A DNA stretch of 64,000 nucleotides from Sander lucioperca (lineage: Eukaryota; Chordata; Actinopteri; Perciformes; Percidae), in contig NC_050188.1 of assembly GCF_008315115.2 (NCBI RefSeq), positions 27,286,625 to 27,350,624 on the forward strand. Reading direction: 5' to 3'. The notes beneath the pieces are model-generated. The model had not been told where the DNA came from. It made no database searches and worked only from the letters and a program-made list of their open reading frames with translations. Made by a program: the position numbers and the translations under genes. Of the stretch, positions 25,142 to 36,691 are shown piece by piece (the stretch's first letter is position 1; each line of letters begins with the position of its first letter).

Positions 25142-25535
25142 TTCTGAATCAACGCGTTGGCCATGGTCATCTTCTGCGGGCATATTTCCTTTCACGTTTC
25201 TACATGTGTCCTCTGTGTTGTCTGACCCTTGTTACTTCACCTGAGGACACAGAGTCAGTGCAGCTTTAGAAGACGTTATCTGACACTAACACTGTATCTG
25301 ACACTGTATTTATATGGCCGCTGATATAAGCCATTGGACAGTCAATGGCTGCGTAAGGTCAAGGGAGTGAAGTGATTAGAGGGGCTTTGGAATGCATTAA
25401 CAAAGTCTCATGACTGACAACTAGCTGCCCTGTCATCATCCGTCATAGCCCCTGAGCTGGCCTCATCATTGTAGGAAGACAGGGGGGCTTTATGTATGTG
25501 AGGTGTAACACGTGCCCTTCCTGTCTGTGCCTCAG

Positions 25536-25653
25536 GTGTGACGAGTGCCGGCTCTGCTATCACTTCGGGTGTCTGGACCCCCCGCTGAAGAAATCCCCCA
25601 AGCAGACGGGATACGGCTGGATCTGCCAGGAGTGTGATACATCCTCCTCCAAG
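25536..25653 (+). CDS. phf14: PHF14 exon encoding the rest of the C-terminal PHD finger
   Basis: The exon has 118 bases: one base completing the split arginine codon, then 39 codons from CDECRLCYHFGC to ECDTSSSK. It begins after the acceptor GTGCCTCAG and ends before the donor GTGAAAG. It supplies the remaining six ligands of a C4HC3 PHD finger. With the previous exon the spacing is C-x2-C-x11-C-x2-C-x4-H-x2-C-x17-C-x2-C, including the typical GWIC motif. This is nearly identical to the vertebrate PHF14 C-terminal PHD as I remember it. If the donor were not used, the frame would run about 26 more codons through a glycine-rich stretch and stop at 25729-25731, so intron retention would give a short alternative C terminus. 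That alternative is inference only. Confidence 0.95.
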
Positions 25654-27650
25654 GTGAAAGTGTACTATGTGTGCATGTCTCAGAAAGCAACGGGGGCGGG
25701 GGAGGGGGGCGGGGGGGTTCAGTTGAGGTAGCATGGGTAACTTACATGCTTTGACATTTCACATCATGAGAGTATTTTGCTAAGATATCTGTGTACTGGT
25801 TTTTGTTTTTACTTGTGTATGTGGTAATTGTGTTATTATTATTATTTATTACCAAAAAATATTTAAATAGCGTTTTACATTCTGCAGTGATAGCACCCCC
25901 TTTGCTGGCGGGGTCTTTTTTGGTACCAAATGTTGGCACTGTCATTTGATTGGTGCAATATTTGTGTGGATGGACACTAACAGTTTGTTATTCCAAGATG
26001 GTCATCCACATTCCCAGCCTTGTTGTAATATAAATTGCCTAAAGTAGCTACTTTGCTATAGGTACAGATACAAAGAGTGCATAGCTCCTTTTATATTAGC
26101 TGAACTAACTGATTTAGAGTCAATATTAGATTTTATTTCAATGTAACTGCCAACGGTGGTGGCTTTGCAAGCCATTTTGCAACAGGAATGTACATAGTGC
26201 TGAGGTCATCGTAGGAGCTACCTGAGTTTTGACGGCCTGGTCTTTTTTCTGTCATTGAAACTGGACTCATGAAAGAGAGATAGCTAATGCCAGTTAGCGT
26301 CTGTCCTTGTTGTAATGCAGGGCTAACAGTGCTCAGCTGAGGAGCCTGACAACAACTCAGCAGGTGTTGAAATAGTATGCACAACAAGAAATGTCAGTGG
26401 GAATCGGTGCTAATATTAGCAAGCAAGGCTAACTAGCTTCCACTGCCTAAGTAGCAATGTGGCAGCAAAAAGCAGAGAAAAAGATTGTGGTTGTTAACCA
26501 TGCAGGTTTCAAAATATTACAAGGGAAATAAATGTAACACATTTGATAGACCTCAAAGATCTGGTTGCTCCCAGAAAAAGTCCACAGGGTGCCTTTAAGT
26601 TCTGTTCTTGAAATGTGGTCATTGTAAGAATTCATAGATGCTGTGTTTGATCACGACCGTTAAATTCCATCTGACTCCTGCTTCCACACTTTTCATTTCT
26701 GAGAATCCCAAAGCTACCACTGGACATTTGCCTGGTAACTGCATAGGTCTTTTCACTTACTGTGATTATGTGAAAATTGATCATCAAGAAGTGAAAAAAC
26801 TGTAAAAAGTACAGTAGCAGTCCATTTCAAAAATAGATCCTTAAAAGGAGGATTTCATTTTTCGTTTAAAAAAATGGAAACTAGTAGTCTGTCTTGCTCG
26901 GCCACATCTATGTGGAAAATGGGCACTGATTGATGCTGGCGAGGAGAAGTGAATTATGAAAAACTGCATCAAAGCTGAAGCACAGGAACAAAACATTCAA
27001 TTATCAAGAAAACCAAAAGGTTAAAGCTCTCTTTAAATGTCAAGTGGTTCCCATGATAAAGTATTTTAGTATGTTTTTACATGAATGTACAATCTTTGTG
27101 CCAAATATGTTTATTTTTATTTTACATTCAGTATCCACACAAAAATACATTTAGTGATATATTAAGAAACATATTCAACTGATGAATTTGCCCTAACTTT
27201 AGCTAAGCTGGTGGCCTGATCTGTGCTAATATGAGCATCAGTCCAGGCAGCATGTTCCAGTATCCGATCAGAACATCTGTCTTCTTGTATCCATAAAGTG
27301 ATTGAGGGTTAGTTCCAGTCCACTGGGATTCCACTCTAACTTCTGATGAACCTCAGCACAGTTCTGTTGAGAAGAAACAAGCCCTGCAGCTTCAGGGATC
27401 TTGATGAACTTATATGCTTTTCTCAGTTTCTGTTGATGATTGGAATTCAGTAGATTTTTGTCATAACACTGAATTCACTTCATTCAGTTAATAAACATAT
27501 GTACAGTCACTTTTTAATACTATCATCTGATTTTGGCTCCAGTTAATAGTGTTCCTAGCATTTCTTTGTTTCCCAACAGATCAAGTTATTCTGTCCTCAA
27601 GACAAAAAGAATTAGTGGTTAATCCTTGAATGCACCAATATGATCAAGAC

Positions 27651-27819
27651 TAGAGCCCGACCAATAAAGGATTTTTAAGGCCGTTATCGATACATGAAAG
27701 GTGTTTCGTCCGTTTTTATTTTATTTTTTAAATATTCATTTATTGGCCATTATAAATGCTGATACCGATAGTTTGGAAAATGCCTAATATCGGCCCGCCG
27801 ATATATCAGCCGGGCTCTA
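27651..27819. mobile_element. Short hAT-like MITE (169 bp)
   Basis: The ends TAGAGCCCGACCAATA and CAGCCGGGCTCTA are flanked by perfect 8-bp repeats ATCAAGAC (27643-27650 and 27820-27827). A related but broken copy may start near 8763 (AGAGCCTGACCAATA). Confidence 0.9.
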
Positions 27820-27959
27820 ATCAAGACATACAAACAGAAATCAACACTGTGTGTAATGCTGATTTCATAGAACCTTATGCCAACACTAGAAGACTTTGAA
27901 CAGACTTTGTCATAATACGTAAGACTGGGGATCTTGCAGGGTCACACATTGCATAGTCA

Positions 27960-28445
27960 ACGTTCCACTTCCGGGATTGCTCAGGTGCCGCCGGAAATTC
28001 CGCCGGATGTCCCGTTTCCTTCCTCTTTCTTTGTGTTGGCATTTTTAACTCTGGTGGATTTCTGAGGACTATGGTTAACTGCTCCTCAGATCTCTGCAGG
28101 GTAAATCCAGACAGCTAGCTAGACTATCTGTCCAATCTGAGTTTTCTGTTGCACGACTAAAACTACTTTTGAACGTACACGTGTTCCACCAAAACAAGTT
28201 CCTTCCTGAGACTATTTTGCAGCAGCACTGTTGCTCCGTGCGGCGCTTAGCACCGCTGCCGCTAGCGAATGGACAGTTTGCCGATTATCTGTTCTGCCGT
28301 ACATGCAGATGAATGGCAGCAGTACCTGGAGGTCTGCGTTTATCCGCCAGTAAAACTCCTGTTGGATTACGCTCTGCAGAAGGGTTGAAAATCGGCAACT
28401 TTCCCTCCTAGCGTTTAGTTTAGCGTAGCGCCATAGCAACGATAA
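27960..28445 (+). repeat. Long copy of the TAGTCTCGC-type repeat family
   Basis: It shares the body GTGAGGACTATGG-like, GGTAAATCCAGACAGCTAGC and ACTACTTTTGAACGTACAC with 63545-63890. After CGCTTAGCACCGC it diverges into a segment that matches 31715-31885 in inverted orientation. Confidence 0.75.
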
Positions 28446-29155
28446 ACAACATTGGCTCTAATCAGATGTGTGACTGACCAAACTACTGGACCACTGGAAC
28501 TACTGGTCACTATTATGTCACACTACATCCCAATTTGCGTCTAAGATAGGACATACCTAAGTCTCGTGACACCCAAAAGGTGTCTTGACAGGGAAACTTG
28601 CTTGAACAGTCCAATTCTGTTGTTTTTCTAGTGTGGACAGTATCAATCAAGTACAATATTCACTGTAGAATTCAAATCCTCATGTCGCATGAAACCTGTT
28701 CTACACTGTATTTTCCCCTTTAATCATTGATTCACAAGTATACTTTATTCACATATTACACTTTTATGCTGTAGACCTTTAGCAGTAAAGACAAATAGTA
28801 AGTATTAAGCCAGTCTCTGTGGCTTTCTCCCACTCAACTCTCTGTTTCACTTCCCTCGTTCTGCCACCTTTTAGACTTTTGTTTCTCATTCCCTCTGGAG
28901 TATCTTGTCCCTATGAAGTTGCTCCCATCATCCTCCCCCTCCCTCCTACTTGTTAACATCAAATGGGAGAACCTCTTGGCTTCGGCTCTCTCTGCCCCCA
29001 GAGCAGTTCGACATTTCACTGGTGACAGGAGAATAACATTTGCTGTGTTGACGTGACAAATTAGTGTGAACGTTTTTCTCTCCATTCCTTTAGTAAGCAA
29101 AGATCACTCGTGTTCAATAACTGTAAGCCTGTTCAAAGCATTGGTTTTATACCAA

Positions 29156-29159
<4 letters not shown>

Positions 29160-29187
<28 letters not shown>
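29160..29187. repeat. (TA)14 microsatellite between direct repeats
   Basis: A run of 14 TA units, with ACCAATCTGT occurring on each side (29151-29160 and 29191-29200). Confidence 0.9.
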
Positions 29188-29192
<5 letters not shown>

Positions 29193-30470
29193 CAATCTGT
29201 TTATGTTTGACTTTGGAAAGTAGCTCATATATGTAAGGGGTGAATGGTTTCCGATTCAGAAGTTTTTTTTAATATTTGATTTGAGTTTGTCCGGCACATT
29301 GCAGAGGCATGTTTAGCAACAAATGGATAAAAGAATTCATCACGTGCACACCATTTCTAATGTTGCAGGGTCTACATTTTGAGAGGCAGTTAAGAATATG
29401 ACATTTTTGAGAAAGCATGGTGCACAGACCTTTTAAGGCGCAAGGTGCTCAGAGTGTCTCAGTAATAGCAAGTGTGGGGAGATAATTGACTCCACTAAGG
29501 GCATCTAAAAAGCACTCTGAGATGAGAGCTGTATTTAAGGAAAGTTTTATTATCTGCTTTTAAATGCCAAGTCATGCACCGTTTTTGCCTGTGGAGGGAG
29601 AATGTTTCTTAAATGCCAGCATTAAGTGCAGAATATTACCTGATCGTTGTGACTGAGATTCAGCTGCCGGCAGAGATAGCGGACGGTCAACCCCTCTGCC
29701 TGACAGTCTGCTACAAAGAATGGTGCAGGAAGTGATTTGTCTGAGCTCCCCGCATCCACTGCTCTTATCTGAGAGGAAGATGTATGACATCTGAAGGAAG
29801 AGGTATGCAGTAAGCGGCTCGGAGTATCTTACAGTATGTGATGCTGACCACAGTTTTGGTTAAATGTCTTGTTTGAAATTCAGCATGTTTGTGTATTGCA
29901 CTGAAAATTCCAGAGGATTGCTAGGATAAAAGTATAACATGAACATCATACTTCTCTATTTGTACTGGTAGAGTTTTAAACATTAACCCTCTGAGGTCTG
30001 AGGGCATTTTTTACATATCTTCTAGAATTCTCCTTTTAATATATAACTGATCCCCATGTGTTTCATATCAAAATGTTCAGAACAAACTCAGCTTTCTGTA
30101 TAGTGACGCCCAAAATTGTTCCAGAGCGATGTATAGAGATAATTTGGCCCTAAAGCGGTTATATTTCTCAAATCTCTTGTGAAAATATACCTACACTCCT
30201 ATTGTTTTGGTGCTTGAAATGAGTTTACAAAAGTCTTGGGTTCACAAAAGTAGCATAATGCATGAATGAAATAGTAAATAAATGTCTAAATGTATAAATA
30301 GTCCTGTTTAGTTGATTTAGCATGGTGTTTTTGCTATGGTTCTGCCTGTGATTTGTGCTGCTCACCAGGAGAGAGTACATACAGTACAGGTTTGCCTGAT
30401 ACACTTCTTGTTAGCAGGGAGAGGCTGGCCACTCCTAAGGTACCCGCTTGCTCTGTAGTTGTAGTTCAAA

Positions 30471-30777
30471 TAGGCCTGTAACAATTATTACATAATTGTC
30501 TTATCACAATTTTCTTTTACATAATTGCCGTTTCTTTGTTTAGCCACAATTAATTGCTAACATTAGTCCTAAGGTAACTGTTGAGGGTAACTGTTAATTT
30601 TATATTCATTTAAGTCACTGAAAAATTAATACATAAATAAATATTTTTTAAATTTGACTGAAACTGACTACTGAAACTGTTAAAGACTATATTGTTTTAT
30701 ATAATAATATATATAATATAATATTTCTGAGGCAATTAATTGTACAGCAAAATTTGGAATTGTTACATTGTTACCTA
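30471..30777. mobile_element. Possible hAT-like MITE
   Basis: The left end TAGGCCTGTAACAATTA is loosely inverted at the right (TTGTTACCTA). The flanks AGTTCAAA and ATTTCAAT match at only 6 of 8. AT-rich and non-coding. Confidence 0.4.
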
Positions 30778-31714
30778 ATTTCAATCATGGTATATGGCAT
30801 TTTAGATCAGTTTAGTGTTTGTTTTTGGGTAATCCAGCAAAATTAATACCTGACAAATAAGTGGTATAATAAGTAAGGAGGAAGTAAAGTACTTCATCAC
30901 ATTGATGCAAAAATCATACAATCCTAAAATTCTACAGTCATGCTAGCGGCGGCTCTGTGAGGCTACAAAGGCACAGCTAAAGTCAACATAACATGCTCAC
31001 AATGACAGTGTTAACAATCTGATGCTAAGAAATTGCATACTAATGTACTGCATACATATTTAATCAGTATGCACTTCATACTGCCTACTAAATTAACAAT
31101 TCAATTAACAATTAATATGCCATTACCAGCAGACTTTTCACACTGAAGTATACTCAAGCACTACGTCTTCTCTGCATCACGACTGTATTCATCACGTTAC
31201 CAGCCCATGTTACCATTGAATGAAAATTGTTTATCACAAATGTGAATCAATATTACCTCTTCCACTCAATTTAATATTTTCCAGTATTAATTTTAGTTTT
31301 ATGTTGTGCCACCAGAAGATATTTAGCACGTACACAGTTGTAGATGTCGAATTATGTTTGATAAAATGCTTCAAAACAATTAGTGGAGGTATTCATTTCC
31401 AAAAAGGAGTAATATGCCGTCCTTACACCAAACGACTTTTCAAGCGATTTCACTGTCACAGACTAATTTCCGATGTCGGAAAGAAATCCTGAGAGTCTTG
31501 CTAGAGTCGGGGCGCTCCCGTCGTCTCAGTCGTTTGTGTAAGGTGGTCACAAAACTCAGTCTGAGTCTTGACGTTCCATCAAAATCAAACGTGATTGATG
31601 TTATTGTAACTTTTAAGTCTTGGTAGTCAAGTTAAATCATGTGAACATTGTCAACAACCAATGGGTGTGCTCCCTCCAGCATCAAACCGGAAGCAGCAAA
31701 CAGCTAGAGCCAGT

Positions 31715-31885
31715 GTTAATTATGGTTGCTATGGCTAAACCCTAAAGTTGCCGATTTTCAACCCTTCTGAAGCGAGTCATCCAACGGAGATTTACCGGTG
31801 GGTAAATGCTGATCTCTGGGTACTGTCGCCATTCATCTGCATGTACAGCAGAACGGAAAATCTGCAAACTTTCCCTTAAAGGAGA
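31715..31885 (-). repeat. Partial repeat related to 28220-28445
   Basis: It contains TTGCCGATTTTCAACCCTTC and CATTCATCTGCATGTACAGC, which occur in reverse orientation at 28256-28400. Confidence 0.7.
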
Positions 31886-32078
31886 ATTCCGGTCGATTTC
31901 AACACGTAGCTCTGTTGTTTTGTAAATTTGGAGTGCTGTCAGTAGCGAGAAAAACTAAAATAATCGGTGTTGCGTACACCGCGTTATCCTCCTGCTAGCG
32001 TTAGCATCCAGGAGGCTGAAACAGGGCATGTTTTAAACGTGCTTTTAGCCTCTAAACATGTTCGAGATGTCATTACAA

Positions 32079-33090
32079 CAGGGTACCCGCAGGGTCTTAA
32101 AAGCATTGAAAAAGTCTTAAATTTGATAATCTCAAGTTAAGGCCTTAAAAGCCTTGAATTTGGTATACAAAGTCTTGGACTTCATTACAAAGGTCTTATA
32201 TTTGTTTGCCTTTCCTAGGATTAAGTTCATATCGTAACAAAATTAACTGTTACTAATGTAGGCTAATTAAAAACTGACCGGAGCCCGTCACTGGACGCAC
32301 CGGAGGACCGGGACCCAAAGTAAACACGCCTCTCTGACTGGTACCGGGGGGGTTAGCGGTTAAACTGAGCGGAGGATGTGCGGAATGTGTCGGTGTGTGT
32401 CGAGCCTGGCTGGCCACTCGGCGCCTTCAGACAAAACTCAAGCTAACAGGCTAACGACTTATTAGCTAGCCAAACACCGAGCGCTAAATCTGCAAAGATT
32501 GGAGCTGTGAGCGCATTAATCTGCTCGGTGTGCGTCTTATAGCAAACAGAGCGAGCAGCCGTCGGACTCTAAAGTCTGTTGATCCGTGCAGGACTTCACT
32601 GCGAGCTATGTTTAGAGACGATGTGACCGACAGGTAACGTTAACGGTTAGCTGCTACTGTAGCAGAGCTGCAAGTAAACGCTGAACTGAGCTGTGTGTTT
32701 TCAGGGTTAAACACTGCTGCAGGTTTTCATGCACGACTGTTGTTGGTGATTTACAGAGGTGGAAGACTTACTCAGATCATGTATTGCAGTAAAAGTAGAA
32801 AACTACCAAAAGTAAAAGTGCTCATTATGCAGTGTAATATGTCTTATTTTATTGGATTATATTATAATCCAATACATTTTATTAAATATGACTGATAATT
32901 TAAATAAAATGTTTTATTTAATTCAAGTAGCCTACTTGTACATAATTATTTTCTAGGATTTAAAATGTATACAGGTTTGACATTTTCCCCTCATACTTCT
33001 GTCGGAATGGGTACGAATTTCATTTGAAATGGTATTAAAAAGGTCTTAAGAAGCCTTGAATTTAAGTTGGAGGATCCTGGGGGTACCCTG
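32079..33090. mobile_element. Composite DNA element with CAGGGTACCC ends, nested in another repeat
   Basis: The ends CAGGGTACCCGCAGGGTC and GGGGGTACCCTG are inverted and flanked by the direct repeat TACAA (32074-32078 and 33091-33095). Both subterminal regions are rich in GGTCTTAA and CCTTGAATTT words, also seen at about 900-1040. The interior (about 32280-32700) is unusually G+C- and CpG-rich and looks like gene 5' sequence. About 32755-32890 resembles another AGTAAAAGTGCTC-type repeat. The flanks 31876-32078 and 33091-33125 seem to be one older repeat split by this insertion. Confidence 0.7.
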
Positions 33091-33228
33091 TACAAGTGCC
33101 TACCTATGTGAAGTGATTCCTTCCAAGTGAACACAGTGAATCTGACTGCAGTAGTGCATGCATAAAAATGCATAAAAGTTTTGCTAATTCAGCTCTGTTT
33201 AAGTTCTGGTGTTGAGACGGCAAGACTA

Positions 33229-33833
33229 ATGGCGCTTTTCCATCACATGGTACCAGCTCGACTCACCTCAACTCTACTCGCCTTTTTTGGTTTTCCATTA
33301 CGAAAAAAAGTACCTGGTACCTGCTAACAGGTACTTTTTTTAGTACCACCTCAGTCGAGGTTCCAAGCGAGCTGAGGTGAGCCGAAAAGGTGACGTGAAA
33401 GCGACAGACGGGGGTGTCCTGAACAAACCCGCTATTTTTAAACAGTTTAGCCAGCTGTGTTTTTTTGTTGCCTCCAGCTTCATTTGAAACTAAATGTGTC
33501 TTCTGGCAACAACACACACCTTCCACGTTCTGTGTGTGTGTGTCGCATTTTCCGGCGGCGCTTGTTGTACAGTTCTGTGGAGGCTCCAGGCAGAGCTTTC
33601 GCCGTAGCCTACGTACACACACATGCTGGCTCGACGCACACACCAGCGCACAAGTATAAACATCAGGCCACTTACATAGGCTACGGTGAAAGCTCTGCGT
33701 GGAGCCTCCACAGAACTGTAAAACAAGCTCAAGTGGTCTGATGTTTATACTTGTGTGCTGGTGTGTGCGTCGAGCCTGCAAGACGACCAGCCACGCTGAG
33801 GCGGGACTAAAATCTGCAATGGAAAACGCCATT
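33229..33833 (-). mobile_element. Second copy of the TTTTCCAT-ended element, with interleaved inverted repeats
   Basis: The ends are ATGGCGCTTTTCCAT and, inverted, ATGGCGTTTTCCATTGCAG. The copy is in opposite orientation to 8203-8653 and shares GGTACCTGCTAACAGGTAC-like and CAGAACGTGGAAGG-like segments. It is about 150 bp longer because of the block at 33561-33780. A 189-codon minus-strand frame spans most of it but shows no protein motif and is not called. Confidence 0.75.
33561..33780. repeat. Interleaved inverted repeats (order A-B-A'-B')
   Basis: A (33561-33615) is inverted at A' (33672-33726), sharing ACAGTTCTGTGGAGGCTCCA. B (33625-33671) is inverted at B' (33731-33780), sharing CGACGCACACACCAGC and ACAAGTATAAACATCAG. 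Each pair is about 90% identical or better. The order is not that of a simple hairpin; the pairs interleave. Confidence 0.85.
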
Positions 33834-33834
33834 A

Positions 33835-34050
33835 GGGACCGTCTACAAACTACAACACCGAAAAGAGATACAACAAAAATATTAATTTAATGATTAAATA
33901 AGGTAGTGTCTCCAAACTTACCTCAATTATAACTTGTCTCCTGCTAGTTGTACTACAGCACTTTCTTACTTACTTATAATAAGCATATGCCTATTTTTGA
34001 AAATATTTTTCTTGTATCTCCTTTCGATGTTGTAGTTTGTAGACGGTCCT
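33835..34050. repeat. Short foldback repeat
   Basis: GACCGTCTACAAACTACAAC at 33838 is inverted at 34002-34050. The arms are about 48 bp with a 118-base AT-rich spacer. It directly abuts the element ending at 33833. Confidence 0.75.
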
Positions 34051-36691
34051 GAAGCGCTTGTCGAAAATGCATATCCAGTTTTTGGCCTTCCTTGGAAGGA
34101 TAGGAGGTTAGAAAAAATTGTAAATGTTGTTTGCGATCTTCAGGTCGTTTGTATTTTGGCTGTGTGACCAAACCAAATACAACTGTACAACAAAGAAAAC
34201 AAACCCTAAGACACATCTGCTTGGGTTTCTGTCTGTTTTTCTCTTGTCTGTCAGGCCCTGATTAATAACAAAATATCTTTTTTGATGAAGATTTGTCCCT
34301 GTGATTTGCTTGAATTGTTGAGATGTTTGTGGAGCAGTAGTAATAACAGAGGAGCTGCTGGTTTACAGTGTTGCAGGAAAAGGCAGCAGCCGTTGCAGAC
34401 ATGTTTCTGTTGTGCAAAGGGGCAATAAAAGGCTTTATTAGACAGGCTTGAGTTCATTATAGACGCTGTGTTTCTCTCAGCCTGCTCAGCTTAGATAAAC
34501 CTCGCTCTGACCAAGGCCACATCCCTCCCACTGTCGCCCCAGGCCCTTTTTTGAATTGATTTCAGTAGTAAAGTGACAGTGTTACCGTAATATACGGATG
34601 GCCTTTAATTCAAGCCTGTTATCATGCCAAGGGGCGCTTGTTTAAGGCTTTATTTACACCCTTGCAGCGCAGCCGGGCATGCTGGGCTCCACGGTGAATC
34701 AGACCAGAAGATTTGGATAAAAGGTTCAAAATGCCAAAAGCTCTTAAAGTTGCTTGGGCAGTGTTTAAAGTACTCAACTGTGAACTTGTGTGGGATGCAC
34801 TACTTTAGCTGCACTCAGACTTGTTGTCATCAAAAGGATTGCAACTGGTGAAATTACGATCCGTGAAAGTTTCAATTTCTCCACTTCCTCCATAGCCATA
34901 GGTCAACTCCTACTCAGCAAACAGTATTTGAAGTTTTTTGATGACGTCAGAAGAATATAGATCTGTATATGTATATGTAACAGTTATTTGTTTAAGGAAA
35001 GTCTTTTGCCTTTTTTCACTACTAGGTGTTTATCGGGCAAATGTACCTCAAGTCTTTGTAATATCTGATGATTTGCAGCAGCTAATGTTCATTTTGATGT
35101 CATTCCCAATTCAGAGGAAGATTACCTTTACACGCTGTGCCATCAATCAGAAGCTTCATCGCTTGACCTGTGAAAGACTGTAATTAAGTTAGCCTAATTG
35201 ACTTAATGAAGTGTCACACTTGGCTGCCTTTACTATATGGAGTAAATTGAAAGAAAAATAGGCATCATTACTCATCAGATGTTATGGTATTTAGAGTGAG
35301 GCAGAGGGCATTTCTGCATTTCTACCAACTCCTCACCCAGTGGGTGTCTATCTAAGTGGAAAAGTCTAACCTTTAGCCTGTTTTTATTTTCTCACTGAGG
35401 CATTTTTCATTAGCAGTCTGATTGGTTTAATTAGTATCATTGGTGCATTTATGGAACGAAGATAAAGCCCCGAGTGTGATGTGAATTTGTTGCTCTCTGC
35501 ATTCTCTTATCAGTATTCAAGTTGAATCGAAATGCCTTAAGGTCTGCGCGATCAATAAGCCCAACAGTCAAGGCTTTTACTTAAGCGTATGAAGTGCTTA
35601 AAGCATGATAACCTCATCAATGATGGTTGTCTTTTAGACATGGCCAAAGTTTAACCACAGTTTAATGTGATTTAAAGGCAAGCTGGGCCAGCTAAACTAG
35701 CCTGCAGGGAGCATGGGACATGGTCAAGGGTGGCCAGGCGGGACGCCGAAGACGAAGAGAAAATCAATGGCTAGGAGTCACCTCAATCACTTTAACTAGG
35801 CGCTACAGACGCCCATGCCCCTCTCAGGGGCCAATTTGTGGAGTAAACAGGAGTGTGTGATTGCTGTCGGGGTCCCCAGAGGCCCTGGCAGTTCATTTCT
35901 CTGGACCTGGCTCATTCTAATAACCCTCTAAGCAGAGAGCGTACATGATGCCACTTTTCGGACCCCCTCAATATTTTATAACCATAAACAGTGGAGCAGA
36001 TTTTTTTTTTTTTCAGCCTCTGTTAAGATAACATCCCCAGCAGTCCTTGGCTCCTCCTGCGTGGGCAGAAAGCATGCTATATCCTCCAATAAATATACAA
36101 AATAAATAATAGTTTCACATTTCTTTTTTTTTTTTGAACCCACCACATTTGAGTATAGGAGTACTTTGGATATATTTTTGGCCTTTACCTGTGTAAAGGG
36201 CTTACATAAAATGGACCAATGAGCGTAGGACTAGCACTAATAGACATGAGACCAGAAATAATGGCTGCTTTTTAAATGGATTAATTTCAGTGAGGCCAAT
36301 TTATTTGGCTGAGGACAGACATTGGCTTGCAGAGAGCACATTAACAAGACAACAGAAGTTTCATCTCGGCCTGCCGTTAACTTTCTCACAGAATTGACGT
36401 TAATTATCTATAGCTGACATAATATACCGCTGGCAATGTTTGTCATATTAACCATCACATCTTCCTCAAATGTCATGCAAGCTCATTTTGAGAAGTCTCT
36501 TGTTGAATATCAACATGTGAGGCTGAAGGGGGATTTACAAATGAATAACTGTTAAAGAAATAGTTTAATGTTTGACATATGCTTATTCACTTTTTTGTGC
36601 AAGTAAGATGAAGAGATAGATGTCTGTGCCTTAGCTGGAGTCGGGGCGCGGTTAGCCTAGCTTAAACTGAAGGGAAGCAGCTAGCCTAGAG

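Larger units (their letters stand above)
3237..25535 (+). other. Large PHF14 intron interrupting the PHD finger
   Basis: A 22.3-kb intron running from GTGAGA to GTGCCTCAG. It contains the GT tracts, hAT-like MITEs, TTAA elements and Tc1 MITE listed separately. In about 3490-5910, 6292-8200, 9388-13850, 15326-16040 and 18480-19860 I see no gene, RNA or well-bounded element, only ordinary AT-rich intronic sequence. Confidence 0.8.

Noticed and set aside
25492..25535. An in-frame ATG upstream of the PHD exon as an alternative start
   Set aside because: The segment is intron ending in a good acceptor, and the phase match with 3236 shows splicing; the ATG is incidental.
33263..33832. A 189-codon minus-strand open frame
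   Set aside because: It lies wholly within the TTTTCCAT-ended MITE and its interleaved repeats, shows no domain, and part of it is built from the inverted repeats.
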